44,826 nt of DNA from Methylobacterium sp. J-026 (GCF_022829585.1 NZ_JAKSYC010000322.1:1-44826); one strand, 5' to 3'; shown: positions 30,196 through 40,863, counted from the first letter of the stretch. Numbers and translations are program-made. Notes: generated by a model not told the origin, from the letters alone.

Positions 30196-31125
30196 TCAGA
30201 CCCCGAACACCGACCAGCCCATCCGCTGGGTCAGCTGCTCCAGGGCGACGCGGCCGAGATGGGAATTGCCCGCCGTGTCGAGGCCCGGGGCCCAGACGGC
30301 GATCGAGGCCTTGCCGGGCGCCACCGCCAGGATGCCGCCGCCGACGCCGCTCTTGCCGGGCAGGCCGACCCGGTAGGCGAACTCCCCCGAGCCGTCGTAA
30401 TGGCCGCAGGTCAGCATGATCGCGTTGATGCGGCGCGCCCGCTCCGCCGAGACCACCGAATGGCCGGTCGCCGGGTTGCGGCCGTTATGGGCCAGGAACC
30501 GCCCGGCCGTGGCGAGCTGGCGGCAGTTCATCGCGATGGCGCAGTGGTGGAAATAGACGCCCAGCGTGTAGTCCACCGGGTTCTCGATGACCCCGAAGGA
30601 CTTCATGTAGTTGGCGAGCGCGGTGTTGCGGAAGCCGGTGCGCTTCTCCGAGGCCGCCACCCGCTCGTCGATGGCGATGGTGGGATCCTGGGCCAGGAAC
30701 TGCAGGAAGCGCAGGATCTCGCCCAGGGCCTCGCGGGGCTCGTGGCCGGAGAGGATCAGGTCGGTCACCGCGATGGCGCCGGCGTTGATGAAGGGGTTGC
30801 GCGGCACCCCGCGCTCCCGCTCCAGCTGGACGATGGAGTTGAACGGGTTGCCCGACGGCTCCCGCCCGACCCGCCGCCACAGCCGGTCGCCGACCATGCC
30901 GAGCGCCAGGGTCAGGGTGAAGACCTTGGAGACGCTCTGGATCGAGAACGGCGTCTCGCTGTCGCCGCCGGTGAAGACCTGCCCCTCGCCGTCGATCACC
31001 GCGATGCCGAACTGGTTCGGGTCGATGCCGGCGAGTTCGGGGATGTAGTCGGCGACCGCGCCCCGGTCGGGACGCTGGGCCATCTCCTCGGAGATGTCCC
31101 GGATGACGAGGGCGAGGTCGGGCAC
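30196..31125 (-). CDS. glsA: Glutaminase A
   Basis: A 309-residue glutaminase of the serine beta-lactamase-like fold that hydrolyses L-glutamine to glutamate and ammonia; bacterial members aid acid tolerance and nitrogen metabolism. The catalytic Ser64-Lys67 motif is in PFSIQSVSKVFTLTLAL (residues 59-75); other conserved parts are NPFNSIVQLE, GVPRNPFINAGAIAVTDL, SEKRTGFRN, YTLGVYFHHCAIAMNC and GLPGKSGVGGGILAV. The length is standard. ATG 31125 is chosen. It stands alone between an ABC exporter and an MFS transporter, both on the same strand. Confidence 0.96.
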   Translation of the reverse strand: MPDLALVIRDISEEMAQRPDRGAVADYIPELAGIDPNQFGIAVIDGEGQVFTGGDSETPFSIQSVSKVFTLTLALGMVGDRLWRRVGREPSGNPFNSIVQLERERGVPRNPFINAGAIAVTDLILSGHEPREALGEILRFLQFLAQDPTIAIDERVAASEKRTGFRNTALANYMKSFGVIENPVDYTLGVYFHHCAIAMNCRQLATAGRFLAHNGRNPATGHSVVSAERARRINAIMLTCGHYDGSGEFAYRVGLPGKSGVGGGILAVAPGKASIAVWAPGLDTAGNSHLGRVALEQLTQRMGWSVFGV

Positions 31126-31245
31126 GGTCGGGCTCGGGCGGCGAGAGGCAACGGCCGCGGCGGATCCGGGCCGGCTTGCGGTCGTCTCGGACGATGCAAG
31201 GTCCGGTCCGGCCGTCGCGCGGGGAGGGGCCCGGATCGGCCGCCC

Positions 31246-33021
<1,776 letters not shown>

Positions 33022-33267
33022 TCCGTATTCGCGCGGCTTTGGCTTACGGGCAAGGCGGAGTGCAGCGCGGGCGCAGTCGAACCCGCAGCGGCAACGCGAG
33101 AGCGTTGCCATATGTTGCACCAGGCCGCACCTCCCGTGCGCTTTTATCCGTCAAACCTGAACGCCGCTTGAGCGGCCGGGAAACACCCAAGCGAATCCGG
33201 TGCCGCAGGCCTTCAGACTGGGTCGCGCGGGCGGACCGCGCTGAGTCAGGCGCATCAGGGTCCGGTA

Positions 33268-34635
33268 TCAGGCCGCGGTCTCCGTCTGACGGGTCTCGGG
33301 CATGATCAGCGCCACCAGCAGGAAGGCCGCGAAGCCCATGCAGGCGAGCCCCAGGAAGGCGCTGTGGCTGCCGAGGCGGTCGGCCATGATCCCGGCCAGG
33401 GAGGTCGAGAGGGCGGCGCCGATGCCCATGGCGGTGCCGACCGCGCCCAGCGCGAGGTTGAAGCGCCCGGTCCCGCGGGTGAGGTCCGAGACGATGAGCG
33501 GCACCATCACCCCGAGGACGGAGGCCGAGATCCCGTCGAGGACCTGCACGGCGACGAGACCGTAGGGGTTGGTCGTGTAGGCGAGCATCAGGCCGCGCAC
33601 GGGGAGCGCGCCGAAGCCGAACAGCAGCACCGGGTAGCGGCCGAACCGCTCGGCCGCCCGCCCGACCGCGGGGGCGCTGACCGCCAGTACCGCCTGCGGG
33701 ACCATGATGCAGGCCGCGACCAGCGCGGTCGCGGTCTCGCTCGCCCGCAGGGTCAGGACGCTGCCCACGAGGGGCAGCATCGCGGCGTTGGCCAGGAAGA
33801 ACAGCACCATGCAGGCCGAGAAGCTCAGGAGCCCGCGGTTGGTCAGCAGGGCCCGGATCCCGTCCGGCCCGGCGGCGCGCGCCGCCTCGGGCCTGGCCGG
33901 CTCCTTGAGCACTGCGGGATCGATATCCCGGGCGCGGATGCGGGCGAGGGCGATCACCGCCGGGATGCCCAGGGCCGCCGTAAGGTAGAAGACCGCGCCG
34001 TTCGACAGGTAATAGCCGATGGCCCCCATCCCGGCGGCGCCCAGCGCGTTGCCCAGGGCCGCGAAGCTCGCGTTGCGGCCGAGGCGCTCCCCGGCATGGG
34101 CGCGCCCGACCAGGCCGATGCTGATCGCCGCGATGGCGGGCGTCAGCACGCAGCTCGCCCCCGAATGGATCGCCATCGCCAGAAGCACCACCGGGAAGCT
34201 CGGCCAGACCGCCAGGGCGAAGGCGCTGCCGGCGATGCCGATCACCGCCACCGCGGCGGCGAAGCGCTTCGAGCGGACGATGTCCACGAATGCCCCGCCC
34301 GGAACCTGACCGAGCAGGGCGACCAGGCTGCCCACGGTGAGGGCGAAGCCGATATCGGACTGGGTCCACTTGGCCTGCGAGAAGTAGACAGCCAGGAACG
34401 GCCCGAAGCCGGTCTGCAGGTTGGCCACGAAGAACGCGAAGGCGTCGAGGCCGTGGCGGCTCGCCGGCGAGGCCGCATGCCCGGCCACGGCGGCCCCGGT
34501 CGCCTGGGCCGGCGCGCGCGGGGGCTCGGCCGTCTGATCCTTCAGGCGCACGACACGCGCGCGGATGTCCGGCCTGGGCATCTCGCGCTCGCGATGGGAG
34601 ACGACGGTTCGTACCTTCAATCGGGCCACCGTCAT
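33268..34635 (-). CDS. MFS transporter
   Basis: A 455-residue MFS carrier with an Arg-rich cytoplasmic N-terminus of about 65 residues and then 12 helices. Recognised features include NLQTGFGPFLAVYF in helix 1, LLGQVPGGAFVDIVRSKR after helix 2, GLVGRAHAGERLGRNASFAA, and a matching second half with VGRAAERFGRYPVLL. It resembles drug/multi-substrate exporters of bacterial genomes annotated simply as MFS. ATG 34635 overlaps the stop of the PRC-barrel gene (ATGA), implying co-translation; an ATG at 34575 is another possible start. The pairing with an exported PRC-barrel protein has no known explanation. Confidence 0.8.
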   Translation of the reverse strand: MTVARLKVRTVVSHREREMPRPDIRARVVRLKDQTAEPPRAPAQATGAAVAGHAASPASRHGLDAFAFFVANLQTGFGPFLAVYFSQAKWTQSDIGFALTVGSLVALLGQVPGGAFVDIVRSKRFAAAVAVIGIAGSAFALAVWPSFPVVLLAMAIHSGASCVLTPAIAAISIGLVGRAHAGERLGRNASFAALGNALGAAGMGAIGYYLSNGAVFYLTAALGIPAVIALARIRARDIDPAVLKEPARPEAARAAGPDGIRALLTNRGLLSFSACMVLFFLANAAMLPLVGSVLTLRASETATALVAACIMVPQAVLAVSAPAVGRAAERFGRYPVLLFGFGALPVRGLMLAYTTNPYGLVAVQVLDGISASVLGVMVPLIVSDLTRGTGRFNLALGAVGTAMGIGAALSTSLAGIMADRLGSHSAFLGLACMGFAAFLLVALIMPETRQTETAA

Positions 34636-35315
34636 TTGTCCGGCGCCTTCTCCGGAGCGCCGGCGGGCGGGGTCGGGACCGTCGCCGCCGGAACCGTCGG
34701 CGCCACGGCGGGTGCCCCCGGGGCGGCCGCCGGCGCGGCGGCCTGATCGCCCTCGACCGAGGGGGCGGCCGGGCTGGCGGGGCCCAGCACCACGATCGGC
34801 TCGCCCGCCTTGTACTCGGGCGAGACGCGGACCTGGTTGCGGGTCAGCGCCACCGACAGCTTGCGCTCCTTGCCGCCGTCCGGCGTGAAGCGCAGGGCGC
34901 GCCAATCGACCGCGATCTTCCGGGTGCCGACCCCGAGGAACCCGCCGAAATCGATGATCGCGGCGCGCGGATGCCCCTCCTTGTCGATGATGATGTCGAT
35001 CACCCGCCCCAGCTCGTCGCCCCCGGCGCTGCGCACGCTGCGGCCGAGCAGGCTCTCGTAATCCTGCGTGTCCAGGACGGTGGCCGGGGTGCCCTGCTGC
35101 GGCGCCGGCGTCCCCGCGGCGACGGGCGGGGTCGGCGCCGGGGCCGCGGGAGCGACCGGGGCCGGACTCGCCGGAGGGGCCGGACTCGCCGCAGGGGCCT
35201 GCGGCGGGGCTTGGCCGGACGCGCCGTCGCTCCCGCTGGGCTGGACCTGCGCCGCGGCTCCCGACGCCCAGAGGGCGAGCGTCACGGCCGCGATCATCCG
35301 GTTGGTTCTGAACAC
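34632..35315 (-). CDS. Exported PRC-barrel domain protein
   Basis: A 227-residue protein with a signal peptide (IAAVTLALWASGAAAQ), a Pro/Ala-rich spacer (about 25-75), a PRC-barrel beta domain (about 80-165; LLGRSVRSAGGDELGRVIDI, AIIDFGGFLGVGTRKIAVDW, LSVALTRNQVRVSPEY), and a second Pro/Ala-rich tail. PRC barrels occur in RimM and photosynthetic reaction-centre H subunits; exported ones are common in alphaproteobacteria with unknown roles, probably at the membrane or in the periplasm. GTG 35315 is chosen (AGAGGAC upstream), giving a normal signal peptide. It overlaps the downstream MFS gene by 4 nt. Confidence 0.8.
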   Translation of the reverse strand: MFRTNRMIAAVTLALWASGAAAQVQPSGSDGASGQAPPQAPAASPAPPASPAPVAPAAPAPTPPVAAGTPAPQQGTPATVLDTQDYESLLGRSVRSAGGDELGRVIDIIIDKEGHPRAAIIDFGGFLGVGTRKIAVDWRALRFTPDGGKERKLSVALTRNQVRVSPEYKAGEPIVVLGPASPAAPSVEGDQAAAPAAAPGAPAVAPTVPAATVPTPPAGAPEKAPDK

Positions 35316-35629
35316 GCGTCGTCCTCTGAGGAAAGGCCGGGCCGAGCCGGTACGCCGGCGCAACCGCGACCATGTCGGCCGGGTCCGGGCCCGCCGCCGG
35401 CAGGACCCTGCCTGCGGATGGCCGTCGTGCCGCAGGACCTGGGCGAAGTTATGGACCCGGGCGGCCGGGCCGCAAGGTCCGGGCCGGCCTGCGCGCGGGG
35501 GCGCCCGACGGGAGACACGGAACCGGCGGCAGCGCGGATGTCTGGTTTTCGCCGCAACCGCGGCGTAGACAGCGGCCGATAAGCCATGCGAGCCGCGGAG
35601 ACCAACGCGGCCCTTTCGAGGACTGCACG
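35316..35629. other. Divergent intergenic region, nothing certain
   Basis: About 314 bp between the leftward PRC-barrel gene and the rightward lipoprotein gene. Both promoters should lie here. A short CCGCAACCGCGG dyad sits near 35552-35563, but no convincing -35/-10 pair, repeat or RNA was seen. Confidence 0.4.
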
Positions 35630-36037
35630 ATGTCGACCCTCCCCTCGTCGCGCTGCGCCACGGTGCGCGGACTCGCGCTCGGCGTCGCCCTGGCCGGCCT
35701 CATGGCCGGCTGTCAGGCGCTCGGCGGGGGCGGCGGCGTGATGCCGGCGTCCGATGTCGGGCTCCCGCCCTCCATGCGCGGTGCCCTGCCCAACCGCGAG
35801 GCGCGCAACGCCCCGGCGGATGCCGACGGACAGCCGCTTCAGACCGCGCCGACGCGGCAGCTGGACCTCCCGAAGACCGCCGGCGGCGCGACCCGGTCCG
35901 CCGATGCGGGTGAGCGCCGCATCCGGCGCGAGGATCTCGACGGCGGCAACGGCGCGGTTGCGGGCAGCGGCAGCAGCGGCTCGATGGGGCCGATGATGGC
36001 GCCCGGCGGCTCCGTCGGCCTCGGCGGGAAGTTCTGA
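35630..36037 (+). CDS. Small putative lipoprotein
   Basis: A 135-residue protein with a lipoprotein signal: hydrophobic LALGVALAGLMAG ends in a lipobox with Cys28. The mature part is low in structure, rich in Gly, Ala, Pro and Ser (LPPSMRGALPNREARNAP, a Gly/Ser/Met tail GSMGPMMAPGG). No domain is recognised. ATG 35630 follows GAGGACTGCACG, a usable ribosome-binding site. It probably sits in the outer or inner membrane leaflet facing the periplasm. Confidence 0.65.
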   Translation: MSTLPSSRCATVRGLALGVALAGLMAGCQALGGGGGVMPASDVGLPPSMRGALPNREARNAPADADGQPLQTAPTRQLDLPKTAGGATRSADAGERRIRREDLDGGNGAVAGSGSSGSMGPMMAPGGSVGLGGKF

Positions 36038-36083
36038 GCCCCCGGCGCCGGAGCAATCCGCTCCGGCACCGGCGCGCGGCCGG

Positions 36084-36518
36084 TCACGCCGTCGGCGCGC
36101 GCAGGCCGTAATAATCCTCGATCCGGCCGCGATAGGCCGGGTCCGCGAATCCGTCCTCGCCCGCCCCGTGGCTCGGTGCGCCGGCGAGGGCGCCCGGGTC
36201 GATATCGACCACGTAGCCCCCGAGGTCGGGGCTGTAGGTCAAAGCCTTCCACGGCAGGGGATGATGGGCCTCGCCCAGACCCAGGAAGCCCCCGAAGGCC
36301 AGCACCGCGTAGGCGACCTGCCCGGAGACCTTGTCGACCATGAAATTGTGGACGGCCCCGAGATGGCGGCCGGTATGGTCGTAGACGGCCGTTCCCTCGA
36401 CCTTGTTCGAGGCGATGAGCCGGGCGGTCTCGTCGATGGCGAGCCCCTCGCCGGCGGGGTCGAGTTCCAGGGTTCCGGGCTTCCTCACGGCGCGTTCGTT
36501 GGGCAGGTCCGTCGGCAT
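36084..36518 (-). CDS. PRC-barrel domain protein
   Basis: A 144-residue soluble protein formed almost entirely by a PRC-barrel domain: LIASNKVEGTAVYDHTGRHL, VHNFMVDKVSGQVAYAVL, FGGFLGLGEAHHPLPWKALTY, then YVVDIDPGAL and a C-terminal YRGRIEDYYG. It lacks the signal peptide of the other PRC-barrel protein in this window (34632-35315) but shares the FGGFLG turn. Short PRC-barrel proteins of this kind are numerous in Methylobacterium and linked loosely to stress; the function is unknown. ATG 36518 is chosen, with GGGAG at good spacing; longer frames have a shadow-like leader. Confidence 0.85.
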   Translation of the reverse strand: MPTDLPNERAVRKPGTLELDPAGEGLAIDETARLIASNKVEGTAVYDHTGRHLGAVHNFMVDKVSGQVAYAVLAFGGFLGLGEAHHPLPWKALTYSPDLGGYVVDIDPGALAGAPSHGAGEDGFADPAYRGRIEDYYGLRAPTA

Positions 36519-36612
36519 GATCACTCCCGCTCGCCGGATGCGGTACGGCCCGCATCCCGTTGATCCTGCGAACCAAGCGGGCCGAGGGCGCCGGGTTCCG
36601 CGCGGCGGGCGG

Positions 36613-37098
36613 TCAGGACTCGGCCGGGATGCCGGCACGGGCGCGCCGCTCGCTGACCCGGTCGCGGACGGTGCGGCTGGCGAGGAGCATCTCGAAGCCG
36701 AAGGCGACGAGGGCACACAGGGTGCACAGGATCGCCGCGCCGAACAGGCCGAACAGCAGCGTCGCCACGGTCGCGTCGCGCAGGGCTCCGACGAACAGCG
36801 TCAGCACCGCGCCGCAGGTTGCGACGCCCCCGAGGGCGGCCAGGAACACCGCGGCGTCCAGGGCCAGCGAGCGCCGGTGCAGGCGGTCGAGGCGGGCGCC
36901 TAGGCGGACGCGCTCCGCATCCCCGGCGCCGGCGAGCAGGCCGGAGACGTGCTCGGCCTGATCCGCCACCCGGGCGAGCCGCGCACCGAAGACGTTGAGC
37001 AGCGTCGCGATGCCGGACAGCAGGAAGACGGGGCTCAGGGCGACCTGGACGACATGGGCCGTGCTTTCGAGGTTCGCGGGGGTGATCGGATCGGTCAT
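36613..37098 (-). CDS. DUF2721-family membrane protein
   Basis: A 161-residue inner-membrane protein with three hydrophobic segments: about 18-38 (VALSPVFLLSGIATLLNVFG), about 83-110 (DAAVFLAALGGVATCGAVLTL) and about 118-142. The conserved ARLARVADQAEHV stretch after the first helix and RLDRLHRRSLALDAA before the second are typical of DUF2721. The function is unknown. ATG 37098 is chosen. Confidence 0.8.
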   Translation of the reverse strand: MTDPITPANLESTAHVVQVALSPVFLLSGIATLLNVFGARLARVADQAEHVSGLLAGAGDAERVRLGARLDRLHRRSLALDAAVFLAALGGVATCGAVLTLFVGALRDATVATLLFGLFGAAILCTLCALVAFGFEMLLASRTVRDRVSERRARAGIPAES

Positions 37099-37147
37099 GA
37101 CGCCGGGCAGATGCACCGGGTCGACCGTTCCCGCAATCCCGGGCCGC

Positions 37148-37270
37148 TCAGATCAGGCCGCGGCCGGGTTCCATGCCCGATGCGGCCGGCTCGGCGCGGA
37201 TGCCGAGTCCGAGACCAGTGACGAGCGCGGCGGCGAGCAGAAGCGCGAGTGTGAGAGCTGGGGCGAACAT
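37148..37270 (-). CDS. Very small hydrophobic protein (40 aa)
   Basis: A 40-residue frame from ATG 37270 with a strong N-terminal membrane or signal segment (APALTLALLLAAALVTGLGL) and a short polar tail. No family is recognised. The clean hydrophobic segment next to a membrane-protein gene on the same strand is the only support; the ribosome-binding site is weak. Confidence 0.4.
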   Translation of the reverse strand: MFAPALTLALLLAAALVTGLGLGIRAEPAASGMEPGRGLI

Positions 37271-37513
37271 GACTGTACTTCAGGCGGAAGTTTATTAAGA
37301 GCAGGTTTCGCGCGGCTCGATCCGGTGAATAATCTTCGTGAGCGTGCCGACCCGGCGCTTCCGGTGCGGTTTTCCGCGCCTGCCTTGTGGATGAGGGGCC
37401 CGCGGAGGCGATTTCCCCTTGGAACAGCAGCGGCACCGCTTAGTTGCTGCTATGCTGGCTCGGCCGTGGGGTGATCTTGCCCCGGCCTGCGGCCCGAGAA
37501 CCGGAGGAAGTAG

Positions 37514-37873
37514 ATGGCCACAAAGACCGAGAAGGCTGCGCCCAAGGCGGCCAAGACCACCAAGACTGAAGAGAAGGCCGCTCCGGCCAAGGCTGCCAAG
37601 CCCGTCGCCGCCAAGGCCGCCGGCGCCAAGCCGAACGCCCTGCAGCAGCCGCTGAAGCCCTCGGCCGAGCTCGGCGCGATCGTCGGTACCAGCCCGCTGC
37701 CGCGCGGCGAAGTGGTTAGCAAGGTGTGGGACTACATCAAGAAGCACAACCTTCAGAATCCCGAGAACAAGCGCGAGATCGTGGCCGACGACAAGCTGAA
37801 GAAGGTCTTCGGCAAGGACAAGTGCTCGATGTTCGAGATGAACAAGCATCTCGCTGCGCATCTCAAGGCCTGA
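37514..37873 (+). CDS. SWIB/MDM2-domain protein with histone-H1-like tail
   Basis: A 119-residue basic protein. Residues 1-40 are a Lys/Ala/Pro-rich tail like that of histone H1 or bacterial H1-like proteins; residues about 44-119 are a complete SWIB domain (LGAIVGTSPLPRGEVVSKVW, DYIKKHNLQNPENKREI, ADDKLKKVFGKDKCSMFEMN). SWIB domains occur in eukaryotic SWI/SNF complexes and MDM2, and also in chlamydiae and alphaproteobacteria, where a nucleoid or topological role is suspected. ATG 37514 has a strong GGAGGAAG site. An unpaired -10-like TATGCT lies at 37451-37456. Confidence 0.92.
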   Translation: MATKTEKAAPKAAKTTKTEEKAAPAKAAKPVAAKAAGAKPNALQQPLKPSAELGAIVGTSPLPRGEVVSKVWDYIKKHNLQNPENKREIVADDKLKKVFGKDKCSMFEMNKHLAAHLKA

Positions 37874-37880
37874 TCGCTCC

Positions 37881-37922
37881 CTAGAGCCTTGCCCGGTCGA
37901 AGGCCCGGACCTTCGGCTCTAG
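37881..37922 (+). terminator. Stem-loop after the SWIB gene
   Basis: CTAGAGCC (37881-37888) pairs with GGCTCTAG (37915-37922), and CGAAGG pairs with CCTTCG inside it. This bulged hairpin starts 8 nt after the SWIB stop. No T-run follows, so it may be Rho-assisted or only an mRNA-stabilising end. The rest of 37923-38131 holds nothing recognisable. Confidence 0.45.
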
Positions 37923-38131
37923 GAGCACACGCGTCGGCGCAGGGACGGGCCGGCACCCGGTTTTCGCAGGGCGCCGCAGATCCCAGCCAGGTCCCAGCCA
38001 GGGATCCAGACCCGCAGGTCCGACCGGACGAGCCGCGCCGCGAGGTGCCCTCGACGGGTCCGGATCGCGGCCTGCCTCCCGCTGACCGGCGCCGGACCCT
38101 GGACGCGAACACGCGCCTGAAGCCGCGCCGC

Positions 38132-38929
38132 TTAGGCGATGCCCTGCACGACGCCGCCATCGACCCGCAGCGCCGCCCCGGTCGTGGCGCTGGCCGCCGG
38201 GCTACAGAGATAGGCGACCAGGTTCGCCACCTCCTCGACCCGCGCGAGGCGCCTGATCAGCGAGGAGGGGCGGTGCTCGGCCACGAAGGCGCGGCCCATG
38301 GCGTCGAGATCGGCGTCGGCCTTGCCTCCGGCCATCTGGATCATGAAGTCCGCCACGCCCTCCGACAGGGTCGGGCCCGGCAGCACGCTGTTGACGGTGA
38401 CGCCGCTCCCCGCGACCGTCTGGGCGAGGCCGCGGGAGATCGCGAGCTGCGCGGTCTTGGTCATCCCGTAATGGACCATCTCGGTCGGCGTGTTGAGGCC
38501 GGACTCGCTGGAGATGAAGATCACCCGTCCCCAGCCGCGCGCGGCCATGCCGGGCGTATAGGCCCGCGACAGGCGCACGCCGCTCATCACGTTCACCTCG
38601 AAGAAGCGCTGCCAGTCTTCGTCCGGGATCTCGAAGAACGGCTTCGGCTCGAAGATGCCGGTGTTGTTGACCAGGATGTCCACGTCCGGCACGGCGCGCA
38701 CCAGGGCGGCGACGCCCTCCGCGGTGGCGACGGTCCCCGCGGCCGCGAAGGCGCGGCCCGCCTTCGCCTCGCCCCGCAGCTTGGCGAGGGCCGCCTCGAC
38801 CCGTTCGGGGGTGCGCCCGTTGATGCCGACCTCGGCGCCGAGATCGCAGAGTTCCTTGGCGATGGCGTAGCCGATGCCGCCGGTCGAGCCGGTGACCAGG
38901 GCCTTCCGGCCGGTGAGATCGAGATCCAT
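38132..38929 (-). CDS. Short-chain dehydrogenase/reductase
   Basis: A 265-residue classical SDR. The cofactor motif is TGSTGGIG (residues 13-20), NNTG is the central structural motif (the usual Ala is Thr), and the catalytic SESGLNTPTEMVHYGMTK contains Ser, Tyr and Lys in normal order and spacing. The C-terminal PAASATTGAALRVDGG fits the family. It probably uses NAD(P)H to reduce a carbonyl compound; the substrate is unknown. ATG 38929 is chosen; an ATG at 38962 is less likely. It precedes no obvious pathway genes. Confidence 0.9.
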   Translation of the reverse strand: MDLDLTGRKALVTGSTGGIGYAIAKELCDLGAEVGINGRTPERVEAALAKLRGEAKAGRAFAAAGTVATAEGVAALVRAVPDVDILVNNTGIFEPKPFFEIPDEDWQRFFEVNVMSGVRLSRAYTPGMAARGWGRVIFISSESGLNTPTEMVHYGMTKTAQLAISRGLAQTVAGSGVTVNSVLPGPTLSEGVADFMIQMAGGKADADLDAMGRAFVAEHRPSSLIRRLARVEEVANLVAYLCSPAASATTGAALRVDGGVVQGIA

Positions 38930-38998
38930 CAGAGGGCTCCAGCACAGGATATTCGGGGACAACGCGTGCCCGGGCCGGGCGTGGCATGAGGCGTCCGT

Positions 38999-40414
38999 CT
39001 AGCCGCTCCGACTCCGCCGCAGGACGCTGGCGCAACCGCCGATCACCGACAGGGCCGCCGCGCAGGACAGCGAGAGGGTCACGGCCCGGCCGGGTCCCTG
39101 ACCGTGGGTCAGGCCGAAGATCACCGCCACGAGGGCGGCGCCGAGGGACTGGCCGGTGAGCCGGGCCGTCGACTGCATCCCGCTCGCGCCGCCGGCCCGC
39201 TCCCGCGGCGCGGAGGTGACGATGACCTTGTTGTTGGGCGACTGGAACAGGCCGAAGCCGAGGCCGCACAGGGTCAGGCGCCAGACGATGTCGAGGGTGG
39301 CGGGCGCGTCGGGCAGGCGCGTCATGCAGACGAGGCCGGTCGCCAGCATGGCCAGCCCGATCCCGCCGAGGATCCCGGGCGGGTAGCGGTCGGCGAGGCG
39401 CCCCGACACGGGCGCCATCACCGCCACGGCGATCGGCCAGGGGGTGAGCAGGAAGCCGGTCTGCGTGCTCGACAGGTGCAGCACGTCCTGGAAGTAGAAG
39501 GGCAGCGCCACGTAGGAGACCATCTGGGCGCAGAACGAGGCGACCGAGGTCGCCATCGACAGGGCGAAGGCCGGGATGCGCAGCAGGTCCACCGGCAGCA
39601 GCGGCGCCGGCAGCCGGATCTGGCGCCGCACGAACACCGCGCCGATCACCAGCGCGCCCACGAGCTCCGCGGCCGCGATCCCCTGGCCCCCGGGGTCGCC
39701 CAGCCCGTCGATGCCGATGATCAGCAGGCCGAAGGTCAGCGCGTTGAGCACGGCGCTGACGAGATCGAAGGGGCGGCCGCTCGCCGGCGTCACCGGTAGG
39801 GTCCGGGAGGCCACCGCCAGCGCCAGGAGGCCCACCGGGATGTTGACCAGGAACAGCCAGGGCCAGGTCGCCACCGAGAGGATCGCGGCCGCCACGGTCG
39901 GGCCGGCCGCGGAGGCCACCGCCACCACCAGCGCCACGTTGGCGACGCCCTGGCCGATCATCCGGTGCGGATAGATGAAGCGCACGAAGCCGATATTGAC
40001 GCTCATGATCGCCGCGGCCCCGAGCCCCTGGACGATGCGCCCCGCGATCAGGAGCGGCAGGCTCGGTGCCACCGCGCAGGCGAGCGAGGCGGCGACGAAG
40101 ACCGCCAGGCCCGGCAGGTAGACCCGGCGGAAGCCGAAGATGTCGCCCAGGGCCGCGAAGGGCAGGAGGCTCGCGGTCACGGCGATCTGGTAGGCGTTGA
40201 CCACGAAGATCGCCTCGGCGGGCTTGACCGCGAGGTCCTTGGCCATGACCGGCAACGCCACGTTGACGATGGCCCCGTCGAGGACCGCCATGGTCATGGC
40301 CAGTCCGATCGCCGCCATGGCGAGGACCCGCGCACGCGGCGGCAGGCCGTCGTGGGAGCTGCCGGGCGTGCCCCCAGCGGCGGCGGCGCCTGAACCGGCC
40401 GGGACCTGCACCAT
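38999..40414 (-). CDS. DHA2-type MFS multidrug efflux transporter
   Basis: A 471-residue MFS protein with about 14 helices, the drug:H+ antiporter-2 type. Features: MTMAVLDGAIVNVALPVMAKDL in helix 1 (the motif D1 region), LGDIFGFRRVYL after helix 2, GRIVQGLGAAAIMSV in helix 4, and GPTVAAAILSVATWPWLFLVNIPVG in helix 5-6 (motif C and the WRWxFxxNxP signature, here WPWLFLVNIP). It probably exports drugs or small toxic metabolites. ATG 40414 is chosen; longer frames have no membrane-protein character. It stands alone, with no TetR regulator nearby. Confidence 0.9.
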   Translation of the reverse strand: MVQVPAGSGAAAAGGTPGSSHDGLPPRARVLAMAAIGLAMTMAVLDGAIVNVALPVMAKDLAVKPAEAIFVVNAYQIAVTASLLPFAALGDIFGFRRVYLPGLAVFVAASLACAVAPSLPLLIAGRIVQGLGAAAIMSVNIGFVRFIYPHRMIGQGVANVALVVAVASAAGPTVAAAILSVATWPWLFLVNIPVGLLALAVASRTLPVTPASGRPFDLVSAVLNALTFGLLIIGIDGLGDPGGQGIAAAELVGALVIGAVFVRRQIRLPAPLLPVDLLRIPAFALSMATSVASFCAQMVSYVALPFYFQDVLHLSSTQTGFLLTPWPIAVAVMAPVSGRLADRYPPGILGGIGLAMLATGLVCMTRLPDAPATLDIVWRLTLCGLGFGLFQSPNNKVIVTSAPRERAGGASGMQSTARLTGQSLGAALVAVIFGLTHGQGPGRAVTLSLSCAAALSVIGGCASVLRRSRSG

Positions 40415-40863
40415 GATCGCGCGCACTCCTGCGGCGTCCCGGACGGGCCCGTGACGTCGATCGCTGGGGAAGTCCGGGCGCGGGACGCGCCGCGGATGCC
40501 GCTCCCTGTCGCGCGCGGGGGACCGGCCGTCGAGGGGCGTCGTGTGTCCTATGTCACGGCGCGGACGGGTTTGTTCGCGGCGCCGCTGCGCGGCTTGGCC
40601 TTCCGCCGGGTCACCGTTGGCATTCTGCTTGCGCGGCGTGCGCCTGGGAAAGGGTGTTGCGCTTCGTCCTGCGCCGCGCCCGTTCCCCGACAGCTTCGGG
40701 CTCACCGGTTACAATGGGCTCTCCCGACTTCCCCTGCGCCTTCCCTCCCCCCCAGAGGGGAAGGGAGACGCGCGGATCCGGCCTCTGCCAATGTCGATGC
40801 CTCACCATCAAAGCCCGCATGGGAGAGGGGGCACGCCGCGCCCTGTGATCAGCCTCGCGCCGC
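40415..40863. other. Intergenic stretch with a hairpin repeat
   Basis: About 450 bp between the histidine kinase and the DHA2 pump (both leftward). No gene is supported. The promoter of the pump should lie in the left part. The right part holds the C/G-rich hairpin at 40739-40767 and a GGGAGAGGGGGC stretch related to the repeats inside the DUF4130-UdgX gene. Confidence 0.4.
40739..40767. repeat. C/G-rich hairpin related to the palindromic repeat at 15.6 kb
   Basis: CCTTCCCTC and GAGGGGAAGG form a strong stem about the CCCCCCA loop. The surrounding CTCCCGACTTCCCC and GGGAGAGGGGGC match blocks of the repeat copies at 15549-15717. It lies downstream of the kinase gene, where it could also end transcription. 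Confidence 0.5.

Noticed and set aside
33022..33120. N-terminal extension of the ABC exporter
   Set aside because: The added 33 residues are Cys/Arg-rich and precede the normal exporter N-terminus; ATG 33021 or 33009 fits the family better.
38999..40705. Long N-terminal extension of the DHA2 pump
   Set aside because: The extra 97 residues are Arg/Pro-rich with no membrane-protein character; ATG 40414 gives the usual short cytoplasmic start.
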